64,000 bases of DNA. It comes from Ruminococcus sp. (GTDB lineage Bacteria > Bacillota > Clostridia > Oscillospirales > Ruminococcaceae). Of the stretch, positions 17,065-26,770 are shown one piece after another. The notes under the pieces are model-generated. The model was not told the origin of the DNA, searched no databases, and was given only the letters and a program-made list of their open reading frames with translations. Within the stretch, counting starts at the first letter, position 1. Each line of letters begins with the position of its first letter. The stretch is taken from NCBI GenBank assembly GCA_017558505.1, contig JAFYUM010000006.1, positions 1 to 64,000 of the forward strand, read 5' to 3'. Position numbers and translations under genes: made by a program.

Positions 17065-17538
17065 TTAAGAATTAAAATGGTACTCGTAATTCAGCATTTC
17101 CTCTGTATAGTTTTCAAGTCTTTCAAGAAGCGGTAAAACGTCCTTTTTAGCTGATTTAAGGTCATGCTCAAGATAATTTCCGCATTCAATTTCGGAAAGT
17201 CCGGGGATAATGCCGTCGAATCCTGCTATAAAGGCATAAGCCGCCTTAACGAGAGCAATTGCCTGCCCGCCTGTCATATCATTTCTTGTCAGCAGATAAA
17301 AACCTGTGCGGCAGCCCATAGGGCCTACATATACAATACTGTCGCTGTATTCGCTGTTTCTTGCATATGTTGCAAAGAGGTGTTCAATTGTATGGAGAGA
17401 GGGATTTGATATATAATTTCCACCGTTAGGCTTTACCATACGCACATCATATGTTACAACGTCGCCGTCAATTCTTGATATGTACATACCTACACCGAAT
17501 TTTGTATGATCAACCTGAAAGCTTGCTATTTTTTTCAT
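17065..17538 (-). CDS. luxS: S-ribosylhomocysteine lyase (LuxS)
   Basis: 157 residues. The metal site is visible: HTIEHLFA supplies two His ligands and GCRTGFY the catalytic/ligand Cys region. FQVDHTKF and VVTYDVRMVKPN are also typical. It cleaves S-ribosylhomocysteine to homocysteine and DPD, the precursor of AI-2, in the activated methyl cycle. ATG 17538 preferred (AAAGGAAAT upstream); a second in-frame ATG at 17553 sits on the rluA stop. Part of a leftward run with the pseudouridine synthase and the M23 gene. Confidence 0.97.
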   Translation of the reverse strand: MKKIASFQVDHTKFGVGMYISRIDGDVVTYDVRMVKPNGGNYISNPSLHTIEHLFATYARNSEYSDSIVYVGPMGCRTGFYLLTRNDMTGGQAIALVKAAYAFIAGFDGIIPGLSEIECGNYLEHDLKSAKKDVLPLLERLENYTEEMLNYEYHFNS

Positions 17539-17549
17539 AATATTTCCTT

Positions 17550-18392
17550 TCATCTGAAAAGCTCCGAAATATCCTGCGGAAGCGGAGCTTCAACTGTTAT
17601 TTTTTCGTGGGTTGCGGGACAGACAAAGCACATTTTTCCGCAATGGAGAGCTTGTCTTGTAATTTTTTTGCGGCTTCCGCCATAGAGGTCGTCCCCTGCA
17701 AGGGGAAACCCAATGTGACTGAAATGGACACGTATCTGATGTGTTCTGCCTGTTTCAAGCAGAATTTCAAGGAGAGAACATCCGTTTCCCTCTCTGATTT
17801 TTTTATAGTGTGTGACAGCATTTCTGCCGTCCTCGCGGACACATCTTGTTATTATGCTTTCAGCCACTCTTGCAATTGGAGCGTCAATTGTTCCTGATTT
17901 ATCTGTAATGCCCTCAACTGCCGCATAGTAAATCTTATGCGTACATCCTTGGAGAATATTCGCGCTGTGAGAATTTTTTGCCACAAGGCACAGTCCCGAT
18001 GTATCCTTGTCAAGTCGGTTTACGGGGCGGAAAACAAGCTCGCCGTATCTTGCCGCAAAGAAATTTCCGAGGGTGTCTGTTCTGTGTCTTGCGGATGGAT
18101 GAACAGGCATACCTGCAGGCTTATCAAAAACAACAACAGAGTCATTTTCAAATACAACAGGAACATCGAGGGCTGGATTGGCTTCGATTTCGCTGTTTTC
18201 AATTTGCCGTAGTGTGATTGTATCGCCGTTTTGTACCATATCAACAGTCCTTGCGGAATTGCCGTTGACGAAAATCCCGCCATCGTTTTTCAGCCGCCGG
18301 AGAAGACCTGCGGAGATCTGGCAGTTGTCACGGAGATAATTTTTAAGCTGCCGTGGATTTTCCGTATCCACCGTGAATACAAGCTCGCTCAT
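17550..18392 (-). CDS. RluA-family 23S/tRNA pseudouridine synthase
   Basis: 280 residues: an N-terminal S4-like region (ISAGLLRRLKNDGGIFVNG) and the RluA catalytic domain with motif II RPVNRLDKDTSGLCLVAK (catalytic Asp), ETGRTHQIRVHFSHIGFPLAGD and ALHCGKMCF. ATG 18392 with AAGGAGG upstream; this start lies inside the end of the preceding membrane protein gene, a 50-base overlap. Substrate (RluD-, RluC- or YlyB-like) cannot be told by eye. Confidence 0.93.
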   Translation of the reverse strand: MSELVFTVDTENPRQLKNYLRDNCQISAGLLRRLKNDGGIFVNGNSARTVDMVQNGDTITLRQIENSEIEANPALDVPVVFENDSVVVFDKPAGMPVHPSARHRTDTLGNFFAARYGELVFRPVNRLDKDTSGLCLVAKNSHSANILQGCTHKIYYAAVEGITDKSGTIDAPIARVAESIITRCVREDGRNAVTHYKKIREGNGCSLLEILLETGRTHQIRVHFSHIGFPLAGDDLYGGSRKKITRQALHCGKMCFVCPATHEKITVEAPLPQDISELFR

Positions 18393-19155
18393 GGGCGGTT
18401 TCGTCCTCCTTGAAAAATATAGATATGCCGACAGCGTATGACGCTGCCCATTGAGGTATGAAATAGGGTGCACCCACAACGGTAAGTGTAAGGGGTAGAT
18501 ATGCCAGCATAAGCTTAAATGGCATACTTCGTCTGTGCCTCATGAATTTAAGTGCAAATATAACTGTGCTGAAAGCCGAAAGTTCCTTTTTCCGCCATAG
18601 AAGAAGCGGAACGGCTGTAAGACCGATACGCACCGAAATCCAGTACAGACCAAGGGCGATACTCAATGCAATCAGATTTACTGCGATAAATAGTTCGCCG
18701 CCTTCTGCACCATCGGAGAGCATATTGACAGCAAAAGCTGTTGATACAACAACAGGTGTGAGGAGCAGAGCCGATATGAGTTTTACAAAAAAAGCGGCAG
18801 AAACAGAACGGAGAATGAATTTTCCGTTTAAAAGCAATTCATAAAAGGCAGGGGATTCATTTTTTCCTTCGGCAAACATCATAAGCCTTGCACCAAGACC
18901 GCACCACAGCGGTGGCAATATGAGAAATCGCAGCAATGAGAAAATGGCTGACAAGACAGCCTGTTCAGCGTTCCTGCCCGTGAAAAGATCAAAGGGGCGT
19001 AGACTTCCGAAATAGAGCATGAGGCTGTAGAGTGCACCCTCAGCGGTACGAAGAAACAATTCCGTACCGATTGGCAGCAGGCATATGAGAAAAAGCTCCC
19101 ACCGTCTGCCCTTTATCATTTTTCCTGAATAGCCTGTAAGTTCCCGTATCTTCAT
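18343..19155 (-). CDS. Multi-pass membrane protein of unknown function
   Basis: 270 residues with about six hydrophobic helices, for example LLRFLILPPLWCGLG, FVKLISALLLTPVVVSTAF and FIAVNLIALSIALGLYW. The N-terminus is cytosolic and basic. I recognise no family motif with certainty; it resembles the broad group of DUF975-like integral membrane proteins only in layout. It is the first gene of a leftward set with rluA, luxS and the M23 peptidase. Its last 17 codons overlap the rluA start. Confidence 0.7.
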   Translation of the reverse strand: MKIRELTGYSGKMIKGRRWELFLICLLPIGTELFLRTAEGALYSLMLYFGSLRPFDLFTGRNAEQAVLSAIFSLLRFLILPPLWCGLGARLMMFAEGKNESPAFYELLLNGKFILRSVSAAFFVKLISALLLTPVVVSTAFAVNMLSDGAEGGELFIAVNLIALSIALGLYWISVRIGLTAVPLLLWRKKELSAFSTVIFALKFMRHRRSMPFKLMLAYLPLTLTVVGAPYFIPQWAASYAVGISIFFKEDETAHERACIHGGYGKSTAA

Positions 19156-19260
19156 AATATCACCATTCCTTTTGGTATATTATGATCTTTTTATGGGGAA
19201 TTATACATTTCCTTCAGAGGTGCCCTTTGATCAAACGTTTTTCCAGAGGTCACCTGAAGC

Positions 19261-19286
19261 TGTAAGGATATGGCGTGCCGTGTCCG
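19261..19286 (+). repeat. Second copy of dispersed palindromic repeat
   Basis: The segment TGTAAGGATATGGCGTGCCG and the six bases after it match 7501-7526 at 23 of 26 positions. Lies between the membrane protein and histidine phosphatase genes, where 19156-19306 otherwise holds no gene. Confidence 0.5.
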
Positions 19287-19306
19287 TTTATTGAAGCCAG
19301 AGCGGA

Positions 19307-19924
19307 TTATTTATTATAAGGACAATAGCCCAGTATTTCAAAAGCCTGTGAGTTGAGCCACATCTGTGCAGTTACCATAAGGTCAAAGCCCTCGCCGCAG
19401 GGGGCGTTGAGATATTTGGGATCATATTTCGGCAGTCCGAAGCCTGTCAGCAGGTTGGAAATTATACCACCGTGGGTAACCAGTGCACAATGGGTATAAC
19501 CCGTGTTCATCATGTCGATTATGATGTTGTGGAGTGCCGAAAAAGTACGGGCAGTCATTTCCTCAAGGCTTTCACCTTTTGGTGGGCGTGCATCTCTGCC
19601 GCCGCCAAGCCATGCCTTGTAGTCTTCACGGTTTACAAGTTCATCGACAGATTTTCCCTCAAATTCGCCGAAGTTCAGCTCACGCATATCGTCGGCAAGT
19701 ACAATTTCCGTATCGGGGAAAAGGATTTCCGCCGTTTCGGTACATCTTTTGAGAGGGGAAGAGTATACCCTGTGGACTCTGGGATAGTCGAACTCGTCCA
19801 TTTTGGCGGCAAGCTCTGCACAGCCTTTGTCTGACAGTGGCATATCAGTAGAGCCGATGTAAATGCCATTTTCGTTGGCGTCTGTCATACCGTGTCGGAT
19901 TATACTTATTCTGTAGCCTTTCAT
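19307..19924 (-). CDS. Histidine phosphatase family protein
   Basis: 205 residues with the phosphoglycerate-mutase-like signature IIRHGMTDANE (phospho-His), VYSSPLKRCTETAEIL, ELNFGEFEGKSVDEL and VTHGGIISNLL (second His). This matches the CobC/PhoE/GpmB-type branch; the substrate is uncertain (alpha-ribazole phosphate or a general phosphomonoester). It is divergent from the XRE regulator with a 170-base gap. Confidence 0.9.
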   Translation of the reverse strand: MKGYRISIIRHGMTDANENGIYIGSTDMPLSDKGCAELAAKMDEFDYPRVHRVYSSPLKRCTETAEILFPDTEIVLADDMRELNFGEFEGKSVDELVNREDYKAWLGGGRDARPPKGESLEEMTARTFSALHNIIIDMMNTGYTHCALVTHGGIISNLLTGFGLPKYDPKYLNAPCGEGFDLMVTAQMWLNSQAFEILGYCPYNK

Positions 19925-20003
19925 AACGATATTTTCCTTTCAATAAAGGGCTATTTGATAAAAATATACAAAAAAACACTTGAAAATTTATCTAATTTCC
20001 CTA

Positions 20004-20054
20004 TTTACTTGTTATACACTTTGTATTATAATATAAATAGAAAACATTATACAA
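20004..20054 (+). promoter_or_regulatory. Promoter and candidate operator of XRE regulator
   Basis: TTTACT (20004-20009), a 17-base spacer and TATAAT (20027-20032). TTGTAT (20021-20026) overlaps the -10 and recurs inverted as ATACAA at 20049-20054, with TTGTTATACA nearby, giving an AT-rich palindrome around the start site. Autoregulation by the downstream HTH protein is inference. Confidence 0.5.
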
Positions 20055-20094
20055 GATGTATCTATTCATATCAATTATACAGGGGGATTTTCCG

Positions 20095-20823
20095 ATGAAT
20101 TCAGATTTTGCACGTATTATTACATTACAGAGAAAAGAACGTCATATCAGCCAGAAGCAGGCGGCCGCAGACCTTGGTATTTCCCAGGCGTTGCTTTCGC
20201 ATTATGAAAAAGGAATACGTGAATGCGGACTTAACTTTCTTGTAAGAATTGCCGATTACTATAACGTTTCCTGTGATTATCTTCTTGGCAGAACTCCTGA
20301 ACCGGAGGGAAAAATTATTACAATTGAGGATATTCCTGACGATGACGGAAACAACAACCTCAAAATGCCTTCACCCGAAATAATCAACTTCAACAGAAGA
20401 ATTATCAATAATTCAATTAGTCTGCTTTTCAGTCTTGCACAAAAAGCAGGAAGTATTACGCTGATTAAAGAGGTTTCCTCTTACCTCATGCTATCGGTTT
20501 ATAAGCTTTTCCGTATCGTATATAATGCAAATCCGAATAATGACCAGAAACTTTTCCGTATACCAAAGGTTATTGCCAACGACAGCTCCAACGCTATTAT
20601 TTCAATGAGTGAGGCTGACATCAAATCCGCTTCAAGTGGTATTGCTCTGGACGGAAACGACTGCGTTGACAATTTCGATACACTGTACATAACAACTGCT
20701 ACATTGCAGAAGGATTATTCACAGTATTCATCATCACTGCTCAATCTCATCAAGAGAAGTGAGGAGAGTATAGCAAGAACACGTGCAAGATACCACGATA
20801 CCGAAGACGACCGTGGATATTGA
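20095..20823 (+). CDS. XRE-family HTH regulator
   Basis: 242 residues. Helix-turn-helix in residues 5-60: LQRKERHISQKQAAADLGIS, QALLSHYEKGIRE and the closing YYNVSCDYLLGRT typical of Cro/CI-like regulators. The C-terminal 180 residues are helical and not recognised. ATG 20095 follows AGGGGGAT; an upstream in-frame ATG (20056) has no ribosome site. Monocistronic, with its own promoter and a strong terminator. Confidence 0.88.
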   Translation: MNSDFARIITLQRKERHISQKQAAADLGISQALLSHYEKGIRECGLNFLVRIADYYNVSCDYLLGRTPEPEGKIITIEDIPDDDGNNNLKMPSPEIINFNRRIINNSISLLFSLAQKAGSITLIKEVSSYLMLSVYKLFRIVYNANPNNDQKLFRIPKVIANDSSNAIISMSEADIKSASSGIALDGNDCVDNFDTLYITTATLQKDYSQYSSSLLNLIKRSEESIARTRARYHDTEDDRGY

Positions 20824-20834
20824 TAACAGGAATT

Positions 20835-20861
20835 ACAGGCGGATAAAACCGCCTGTTTTTT
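20835..20861 (+). terminator. Terminator after XRE regulator
   Basis: ACAGGCGG (20835-20842) / CCGCCTGT (20849-20856) with a six-base loop, then TTTTT. Confidence 0.85.
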
Positions 20862-21119
20862 ATTATAACATATATGTATTGGGTTGTCAAATTTGTTTGC
20901 CCGAAAAACATTCTGTTTTTTATATCTTACAGCTGGATTGTGGGTTGAAAAAAAGATTTGTCATGCTTTTTTACAGAATATCGGCTTAATATCGGATTTG
21001 TCAAATAACGTGAAGCCAACAGCTGACAGCAAAAAGCAAAAGCCTGAAGTTGTTGTCAAAATGCACATAAAAACAATGTGATTGCCGTGAAAGTTCTACA
21101 ATGAAATTTTTGGGAAAGC

Positions 21120-21148
21120 TTGCAATTATAATATAAATATGGTATAAT
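21120..21148 (+). promoter_or_regulatory. Promoter of the S10 ribosomal operon
   Basis: TTGCAA (21120-21125), 17 bases, TATAAT (21143-21148). The stretch 20863-21119 before it shows no gene or other signal. Confidence 0.8.
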
Positions 21149-21154
21149 AGTATA

Positions 21155-21468
21155 CGTTGAGTACGGTGTAAAAACACCATGCCAAGAAGATATGCGTAGA
21201 AGCGGAAGGTTGCTGACGGTGTGTCAGGTAATTTCCGTGGAGTATGTCCGATTTTAAACCGGGCGAAAGGGATAATGGACACAGTATGTGTGATTGCTTA
21301 CGGTACAGCTTGCGAATGTACTTATAGGCTCTTTTTGTGTCCGTGAAACTATGTCTGCTCGAAAATACAAGAAATTTTCGAGTTTTTTTATCAGACAGGG
21401 TATGAAACACTCGGCAACGTGTGATATCCCTCAAAACGTCCTCAAAATTTTTCAAGGAGGCGAAAATA
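21155..21468 (+). ncRNA. Structured 5' leader of the S10 operon (candidate attenuator)
   Basis: About 310 untranslated bases precede rpsJ. Visible pairings: CTGAC/GTCAG inside GGAA/TTCC around 21195-21236; GTCC (21246-21249) with GGAC (21277-21280); and competing with it GGACACA (21277-21283) with TGTGTCC (21336-21342). A terminator (21358-21389) follows, then the rpsJ ribosome site. Ribosomal-protein leaders often use such alternatives for feedback by a ribosomal protein; which protein acts here is unknown. The switch is inference. Confidence 0.55.
21358..21389 (+). terminator. Terminator inside the rpsJ leader
   Basis: CTCGAAAAT (21358-21366) / ATTTTCGAG (21374-21382), a 7-base loop, then T7. 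It lies 80 bases before rpsJ, so it must be bypassed for the whole cluster to be expressed. Confidence 0.75.
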
Positions 21469-21783
21469 ATGGCAGTCAACGAGAAAATCAGATTCAAGAT
21501 CAAGGGCTACGATCACGCTACAGTAGATATTGCTGCTGCAAAGATTGTTGAGGCAGCTAAGAGAAGCGGTGCTAGAGTTTCAGGACCTATTCCGCTCCCT
21601 ACAAATAAGGAGATCGTTACTATCCTCCGTGCTACTCACAAGTACAAGGATAGCCGTGAGCAGTTCGAAATGAGAACTCACAAGAGACTCATCGATGTTC
21701 TTCGTCCTACAGAGAAGACAACTGCTGCTTTTGATAAGCTTGAAATTCCCGCAGGCGTAGACGTTGTAATGGAAATCAAGTAA
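21469..21783 (+). CDS. rpsJ: 30S ribosomal protein S10
   Basis: 104 residues, full S10 length ([38 protein letters not shown]). Also the NusE partner in antitermination. ATG 21469 with AAGGAGG 6 bases upstream; the frame opens earlier at 21421 without support. First gene of the S10 cluster, behind an attenuator-like leader. Confidence 0.98.
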   Translation: MAVNEKIRFKIKGYDHATVDIAAAKIVEAAKRSGARVSGPIPLPTNKEIVTILRATHKYKDSREQFEMRTHKRLIDVLRPTEKTTAAFDKLEIPAGVDVVMEIK

Positions 21784-21893
21784 TTGATGACATTTACGCT
21801 TGGAATTACCGTTCGGGAAACGGAATGACGGTGATCCGTCGGTCAAGTTGGTAAGACTTTTATCAACCAATAACCTAATAGGAGGAAATGAAA
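21784..21893 (+). other. Structured gap between rpsJ and rplC
   Basis: Three small hairpins can be drawn in about 110 bases: CCGTT/AACGG, GACGG/CCGTC and TTGGT/ACCAA. No T-run follows. The gap is long for this cluster, so it may regulate translation or processing of the rplC part. Confidence 0.4.
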
Positions 21894-22526
21894 ATGCAGA
21901 AAGGCATTATCGGCAAGAAGATCGGTATGACACAGATCTTCGACGAAACAGGAAAAGTTATTCCTGTAACAGTAATCGAAGCCGGCCCCTGTGTTGTTGT
22001 TCAGAAGAAGACTGTTGAAAATGACGGTTACGCTGCACTTCAGCTCGGCTACGGCGACGTAAAGGTTCAGAGAGTTAATAAGCCTATGAAGGGACACTTC
22101 GACAAGGCTGACGTGGCTTGCAAGAAAACTCTTAAAGAGTTCAGACTTGATGACTGCGACGCTCTCAATGTTGGTGACATCGTAAAGGCTGATACATTTG
22201 CAGTTGGCGATTCAATTGACGTAATCGGCACAAGCAAGGGTAAGGGCTTCCAGGGTGCTATCAAGCGTCACAATCAGCACAGACTTAAGGAAACTCACGG
22301 TACAGGCCCTGTTCACAGACAGGCAGGTTCCATGGGTGCTTGTTCTTCACCTTCCAGAATCTACAAGGGTAAGGGCATGGCAGGTCACATGGGTGCTGAG
22401 CAGGTAACTGTTCAGAATCTTGAAGTAGTTAAGATAGACGCAGAAAACAATCTCATCGCTATTAAGGGTGCGGTTCCCGGTCCTAAGGGCGGAATCGTTT
22501 ATATCGTTGACAGCGTTAAGGCTTAA
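21894..22526 (+). CDS. rplC: 50S ribosomal protein L3
   Basis: 210 residues with the L3 start [13 protein letters not shown] and the [20 protein letters not shown] loop that reaches the peptidyl transferase centre. ATG 21894 gives proper spacing from AGGAGG; ATG 21888 is only 2 bases from it and was rejected. Confidence 0.98.
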   Translation: MQKGIIGKKIGMTQIFDETGKVIPVTVIEAGPCVVVQKKTVENDGYAALQLGYGDVKVQRVNKPMKGHFDKADVACKKTLKEFRLDDCDALNVGDIVKADTFAVGDSIDVIGTSKGKGFQGAIKRHNQHRLKETHGTGPVHRQAGSMGACSSPSRIYKGKGMAGHMGAEQVTVQNLEVVKIDAENNLIAIKGAVPGPKGGIVYIVDSVKA

Positions 22527-22543
22527 GGAAGGAGGAAACGTAT

Positions 22544-23167
22544 ATGTCTACAATTTCAGTATTTGATGTGGCTGGAAATCAGGTTTCCGAAACAGAGCTT
22601 AATGACGCAGTTTTCGGAATTACTCCCAACGAAGGCGTTATGCACGCTATGGTAGTAAATTACCTCGCAAACCAGAGACAGGGTACACAGTCAACACTTA
22701 CAAGAACAGAAGTAAGCGGCGGCGGAAGAAAGCCCTGGAGACAGAAGGGTACAGGTCACGCAAGACAGGGATCCACACGTGCTCCTCAGTGGGTACACGG
22801 TGGTGTTGCTCTCGGACCAAAGCCCAGAGATTACAGATATGCTCTCAATAAAAAGGTAAGAAGACTTGCTATGAAGTCTGCTCTTTCCACAAAGGTTCTC
22901 GACAATAACATGATCGTTCTCGACGCTCTTGAGCTTGAAACATTCAAGACAAAGACAATCGTTGAGATGCTCAAGGCTCTCAATGTTGAGGGTAAGGCAC
23001 TCATCGTTACTGCTGAGGCTGATACAAAGGTTATCAAGAGTGCAGCTAACATCCCCGGAATCAAGACCGCTGCTGTTAACACACTCAACGTATACGATAT
23101 TCTCAACTACGATAAGTTCATCGTTGTTAAGAATGCCGTTGGAAAAATCGAGGAGGTGTACGCATAA
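22544..23167 (+). CDS. rplD: 50S ribosomal protein L4
   Basis: 207 residues; the exit-tunnel loop [18 protein letters not shown] segment (here [20 protein letters not shown]) is present. L4 is a known autoregulator of S10 operons in other bacteria. GGAGG upstream. Its stop overlaps the rplW start by one base. Confidence 0.98.
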   Translation: MSTISVFDVAGNQVSETELNDAVFGITPNEGVMHAMVVNYLANQRQGTQSTLTRTEVSGGGRKPWRQKGTGHARQGSTRAPQWVHGGVALGPKPRDYRYALNKKVRRLAMKSALSTKVLDNNMIVLDALELETFKTKTIVEMLKALNVEGKALIVTAEADTKVIKSAANIPGIKTAAVNTLNVYDILNYDKFIVVKNAVGKIEEVYA

Positions 23168-23460
23168 TGAAAACTGCTCAGGATATTATTATCAAGCCCG
23201 TTATCACTGAAAAGTCTATGGACGGACTTCAGGCAGGCAAGTACACTTTTAAAGTGGCTAAGGACGCTACAAAGCCCGAAATCAAGAAGGCTATCGAAAA
23301 GCTCTTCGGCGTTGAGGTAGACAAGGTTACTACTATGAACGTTAAGGGTAAGATGAAGCGCCTCGGCAGATATGAGGGTATGACTTCTTCCTGGAAGAAG
23401 GCTATCGTTACTCTTACACCCGATTCCAAGACAATTGAATTCTTCGAGGGTATGTATTAA
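23167..23460 (+). CDS. rplW: 50S ribosomal protein L23
   Basis: 97 residues ([16 protein letters not shown] at the N-terminus, [15 protein letters not shown]). Sits at the exit tunnel and docks trigger factor and SRP. Starts on the last base of rplD; a GGGAG/CTCCC hairpin lies in the 69-base gap before rplB. Confidence 0.98.
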   Translation: MKTAQDIIIKPVITEKSMDGLQAGKYTFKVAKDATKPEIKKAIEKLFGVEVDKVTTMNVKGKMKRLGRYEGMTSSWKKAIVTLTPDSKTIEFFEGMY

Positions 23461-23529
23461 TCAGATTTGCTGATTACAGTATGGGAGTAATGCTCCCGCA
23501 AATATGCATTATTATAAGGAGTGAAATAA

Positions 23530-24363
23530 ATGGCTATTAAAACCTACAAGCCTACGACGCCTTCAAGACGTCAGATGACTGTAACAGATTACTCTGTTCT
23601 GTCAAAGGTTGAGCCGGAAAAGAGCCTTCTCGAACCCATGAAGAAGAAGTCGGGAAGAAACAGCTACGGCCGTATTACAGTTCGCCATAGAGGCGGCGGT
23701 AACAGAAGAAAGTACCGTATCATAGATTTCAAGCGTGACAAGGACAACATGGTTGCTACTGTTCTCACACTTGAGTACGATCCTAACAGATCAGCTTTCA
23801 TCGCTCTCGTTCAGTACGAGGACGGCGAAAAGAGATATATCATCGCTCCCAACGGTCTTAAGGTTGGCGACAAGATTGAGTCAGGTGCAGAGGCTGATAT
23901 CAAGCCTGGTAATGCTCTCAAGCTTGCTGATATCCCCGTTGGTACATTTATCCACGCTATCGAGCTTTATCCTGGTAAGGGTGCTCAGCTCGTAAGAAGC
24001 GCTGGTAACCAGGCTCAGCTCATGGGTAAGGAAGACAAGTACGCTCTCGTAAGACTTCCTTCCGGCGAGATGAGAAAGGTTCCTGTAAACTGTAAGGCTA
24101 CAGTTGGTCAGGTTTCAAATATCGACCACGAGAACGTTAACTACGGTAAGGCTGGTCGTGTAAGAAATATGGGTTGGAGACCTACTGTTCGTGGTTCTGT
24201 TATGAACCCCTGCGATCACCCACACGGTGGTGGTGAAGGTAAGTCACCTATCGGAAGACCCGGCCCTGTTACACCTTGGGGCAAGCCTGCTCTTGGTTAC
24301 AAGACACGTAAGAAGAATCACAGAACTGATAAGTTCATCGTTAAGCGCCGCAACGGCAAGTAA
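23530..24363 (+). CDS. rplB: 50S ribosomal protein L2
   Basis: 277 residues, full length, with the conserved C-terminal loop [20 protein letters not shown] whose His supports peptidyl transferase assembly. AAGGAG precedes the ATG. Confidence 0.99.
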   Translation: MAIKTYKPTTPSRRQMTVTDYSVLSKVEPEKSLLEPMKKKSGRNSYGRITVRHRGGGNRRKYRIIDFKRDKDNMVATVLTLEYDPNRSAFIALVQYEDGEKRYIIAPNGLKVGDKIESGAEADIKPGNALKLADIPVGTFIHAIELYPGKGAQLVRSAGNQAQLMGKEDKYALVRLPSGEMRKVPVNCKATVGQVSNIDHENVNYGKAGRVRNMGWRPTVRGSVMNPCDHPHGGGEGKSPIGRPGPVTPWGKPALGYKTRKKNHRTDKFIVKRRNGK

Positions 24364-24385
24364 TCTGAAAGGAGGAACTTGATAA

Positions 24386-24670
24386 ATGAGTAGAAGTATC
24401 AAAAAGGGACCTTATGTCCAGGAAGTTCTCCTGAAGAGGGTCGTTGCTATGAATGAGGCAGGCGAGAAGAAGGTTCTCAAGACATGGAGCCGTTCTTCCA
24501 CAATTTTCCCTGACTTCGTTGGTCACACATTCGCTGTACACGACGGTCGCAAGCACGTTCCGGTATATGTTACAGAGGATATGGTAGGTCACAAGCTCGG
24601 CGAGTTCGCACCTACAAGAACATACAAGGGCCACGCAGGCTCCAAGACATCTAACAACGGTAAGAAATAA
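24386..24670 (+). CDS. rpsS: 30S ribosomal protein S19
   Basis: 94 residues beginning [18 protein letters not shown] and ending in the [16 protein letters not shown] motif. AAAGGAGG upstream. Confidence 0.98.
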   Translation: MSRSIKKGPYVQEVLLKRVVAMNEAGEKKVLKTWSRSSTIFPDFVGHTFAVHDGRKHVPVYVTEDMVGHKLGEFAPTRTYKGHAGSKTSNNGKK

Positions 24671-24689
24671 GCGGAAGGAGGAGCTATAG

Positions 24690-25025
24690 ATGGAAGCGAG
24701 AGCTTATTTAAGAAATGCTCGTATATCACCCAGAAAGGTGCAGATCGTTCTCGATCTCATCAGAAACAAGCCTGTTGACCTGGCTTTAGCTGCTTTAGAT
24801 CTTACTCCTAAGGCTGCAAGTCCTATCGTTTCAAAGCTTGTAAAGTCCGCTCAGGCTAATGCTGTTAACAACTTCAGCATGGATGGCGACAATCTCTACA
24901 TCGCTGAGTGCTTCGTAACACCCGGCCCTATCATGAAGAGAATTAGACCCAGAGCACAGGGCAGAGCATTTAGAGTATTCAAGAGAACATCACACATCAC
25001 AGTTGTTCTTAAAGAAAAAGAATAA
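24690..25025 (+). CDS. rplV: 50S ribosomal protein L22
   Basis: 111 residues ([39 protein letters not shown], the tunnel hairpin). GGAAGGAGG upstream. Confidence 0.98.
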   Translation: MEARAYLRNARISPRKVQIVLDLIRNKPVDLALAALDLTPKAASPIVSKLVKSAQANAVNNFSMDGDNLYIAECFVTPGPIMKRIRPRAQGRAFRVFKRTSHITVVLKEKE

Positions 25026-25044
25026 TCCCAAGGAGGTCTGATTA

Positions 25045-25833
25045 ATGGGACAGAAGGTTAATCCGCACGGTCTTCGTGTCGGCGTTATTAAAGATTGGGA
25101 TTCACGCTGGTATGCCAACAAGGCAGATTTCGGCGACACTCTTGTTGAGGACTACAACGTTCGTAACTTCATTAAGAAGAGCTTGTATGCAGCAGGTGTT
25201 CCCAGAATCGAAATCGAGCGTTTTGCCGATAAGGTAAGAATCCACATTCACTGCGCTAAGCCCGGTATTGTAATCGGCAGACAGGGCGCTGAAATAGAGA
25301 AGCTCAGAGTTCAGCTTGAAAAGATGATGAACAAGCAGGTATTTGTTAACATCATCGAAGTTAAGCAGCCTGATATGGAATCACAGCTCGTTGCTGAGAA
25401 GATTGCTCTCGACCTTGAGAACAGAGTATCTTTCAGACGTGCTATGAAGCAGTCTATCGGCAGAACAATGAGACTTGGTGCAAAGGGTATCAAGGTTAAG
25501 GTATCAGGCAGACTTGCCGGTGCTGAAATCGCAAGAAGCGAGAGCTACCACGAGGGTACAATTCCGCTTCAGACAATCCGTGCAGACATCGACTACGGCT
25601 TCGCAGAGGCTAACACAACATACGGTAAGCTCGGTGTTAAGGTATGGATCTACAAGGGTGAAGTTCTTAAGGGCGATGCTGCAAAGGCTGCTGCTCAGAG
25701 AGAAAAGGCTGAGAAGAAGGTTAACGGCAATCGTCGTGACGACCGTCGTCGCCGTGATGACAAGCGTGACGGCAACAGACGTGGCGGCAGAAACTTCAAC
25801 CGTGACTCAAAAAGAGAAGGAGGTAATCAGTAA
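25045..25833 (+). CDS. rpsC: 30S ribosomal protein S3 with a long charged tail
   Basis: 262 residues. The normal S3 body carries a KH domain ([20 protein letters not shown]) and the [12 protein letters not shown] motif of the mRNA-entry side. After about residue 222 it continues with roughly 40 residues almost wholly Arg, Asp, Asn and Gly ([20 protein letters not shown]...), 30-50 residues beyond a typical short S3. Low-complexity RNA-binding tails of this sort occur in some Clostridia. Stop overlaps rplP by one base. Confidence 0.97.
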   Translation: MGQKVNPHGLRVGVIKDWDSRWYANKADFGDTLVEDYNVRNFIKKSLYAAGVPRIEIERFADKVRIHIHCAKPGIVIGRQGAEIEKLRVQLEKMMNKQVFVNIIEVKQPDMESQLVAEKIALDLENRVSFRRAMKQSIGRTMRLGAKGIKVKVSGRLAGAEIARSESYHEGTIPLQTIRADIDYGFAEANTTYGKLGVKVWIYKGEVLKGDAAKAAAQREKAEKKVNGNRRDDRRRRDDKRDGNRRGGRNFNRDSKREGGNQ

Positions 25834-26255
25834 TGCTGCTTCCAAAGAGAGTTAAATACCGCAGAGTCCACAGAGGACGTCTTAAGGGTAAGGCATACAG
25901 AGGTAACAAGGTAACATACGGTGATTTCGGTCTTCAGGCTCTTGAGCCTTCATGGATCACATCCAACCAGATCGAGGCTGCCCGTATCGCTATGACACGT
26001 TACATCAAGAGAGGCGGTCAGGTATGGATCAAGATTTTCCCTGACAAGCCTATCACAGAAAAGCCCGCTGAAACACGAATGGGTTCAGGTAAGGGTTCTC
26101 CCGAGTACTGGGTTGCAGTAGTTAAGCCCGGCAGAGTTCTCTTTGAGATCAAGGGAGTATCTGAGGAGGTTGCACGTGAGGCTATGCGTCTTGCAATGCA
26201 CAAGCTCCCCATCAAGTGTAAGTTCGTAACTAAGGAAGAAGGAGGAGAGCAGTAA
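25833..26255 (+). CDS. rplP: 50S ribosomal protein L16
   Basis: 140 residues ([40 protein letters not shown]). Overlaps rpsC before and rpmC after by one base each, indicating tight translational coupling. Confidence 0.98.
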   Translation: MLLPKRVKYRRVHRGRLKGKAYRGNKVTYGDFGLQALEPSWITSNQIEAARIAMTRYIKRGGQVWIKIFPDKPITEKPAETRMGSGKGSPEYWVAVVKPGRVLFEIKGVSEEVAREAMRLAMHKLPIKCKFVTKEEGGEQ

Positions 26256-26452
26256 TGAAGGCATCTGAAATCAGAGAAATGTCCGTTAACGAAATGAACG
26301 AGCAGCTTACAAGCCTTAAGGAAGAGCTCTTCAATCTTCGTTTCCAGCTTGCTGTAAATCAGCTCGAAAACACAGCTCGTATCAAGGCTGTAAAGAAGGA
26401 TATTGCTCGTATCAAGACATCTCTGCGTGCTGCAGAGCTTGCAGAGCAGTAA
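26255..26452 (+). CDS. rpmC: 50S ribosomal protein L29
   Basis: 65 residues, two-helix L29 ([39 protein letters not shown]). GGAGGAG at the end of rplP serves as its ribosome site. Confidence 0.97.
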   Translation: MKASEIREMSVNEMNEQLTSLKEELFNLRFQLAVNQLENTARIKAVKKDIARIKTSLRAAELAEQ

Positions 26453-26471
26453 GAAAGGGAGGATTTAGCTA

Positions 26472-26732
26472 ATGTCTACTGAGAGAAACCTTAGAAAAAC
26501 AAGAGTAGGTAAGGTTGTAAGCGATAAGATGGATAAGACCGTCGTAGTTGCTATCGTTGATAACGTTAAACACCCGCTTTATAAGAAAATCATCAAGAAC
26601 ACTGTTAAGTTCAAGGCACACGACGAGAACAACGAGTGCAGAATTGGTGACAGAGTTGAGATCATGGAAACACGTCCGCTTTCAAAGGATAAGAGATGGC
26701 GTGTAACCAACATCATTGAAAAGGCTAAGTAA
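26472..26732 (+). CDS. rpsQ: 30S ribosomal protein S17
   Basis: 86 residues with the OB fold motif [17 protein letters not shown] and [15 protein letters not shown]. Good GGGAGG site. Confidence 0.98.
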   Translation: MSTERNLRKTRVGKVVSDKMDKTVVVAIVDNVKHPLYKKIIKNTVKFKAHDENNECRIGDRVEIMETRPLSKDKRWRVTNIIEKAK

Positions 26733-26770
26733 TTTGTTATAAGCTTAAAGCTTGAAAGGAGGAACTCGCT

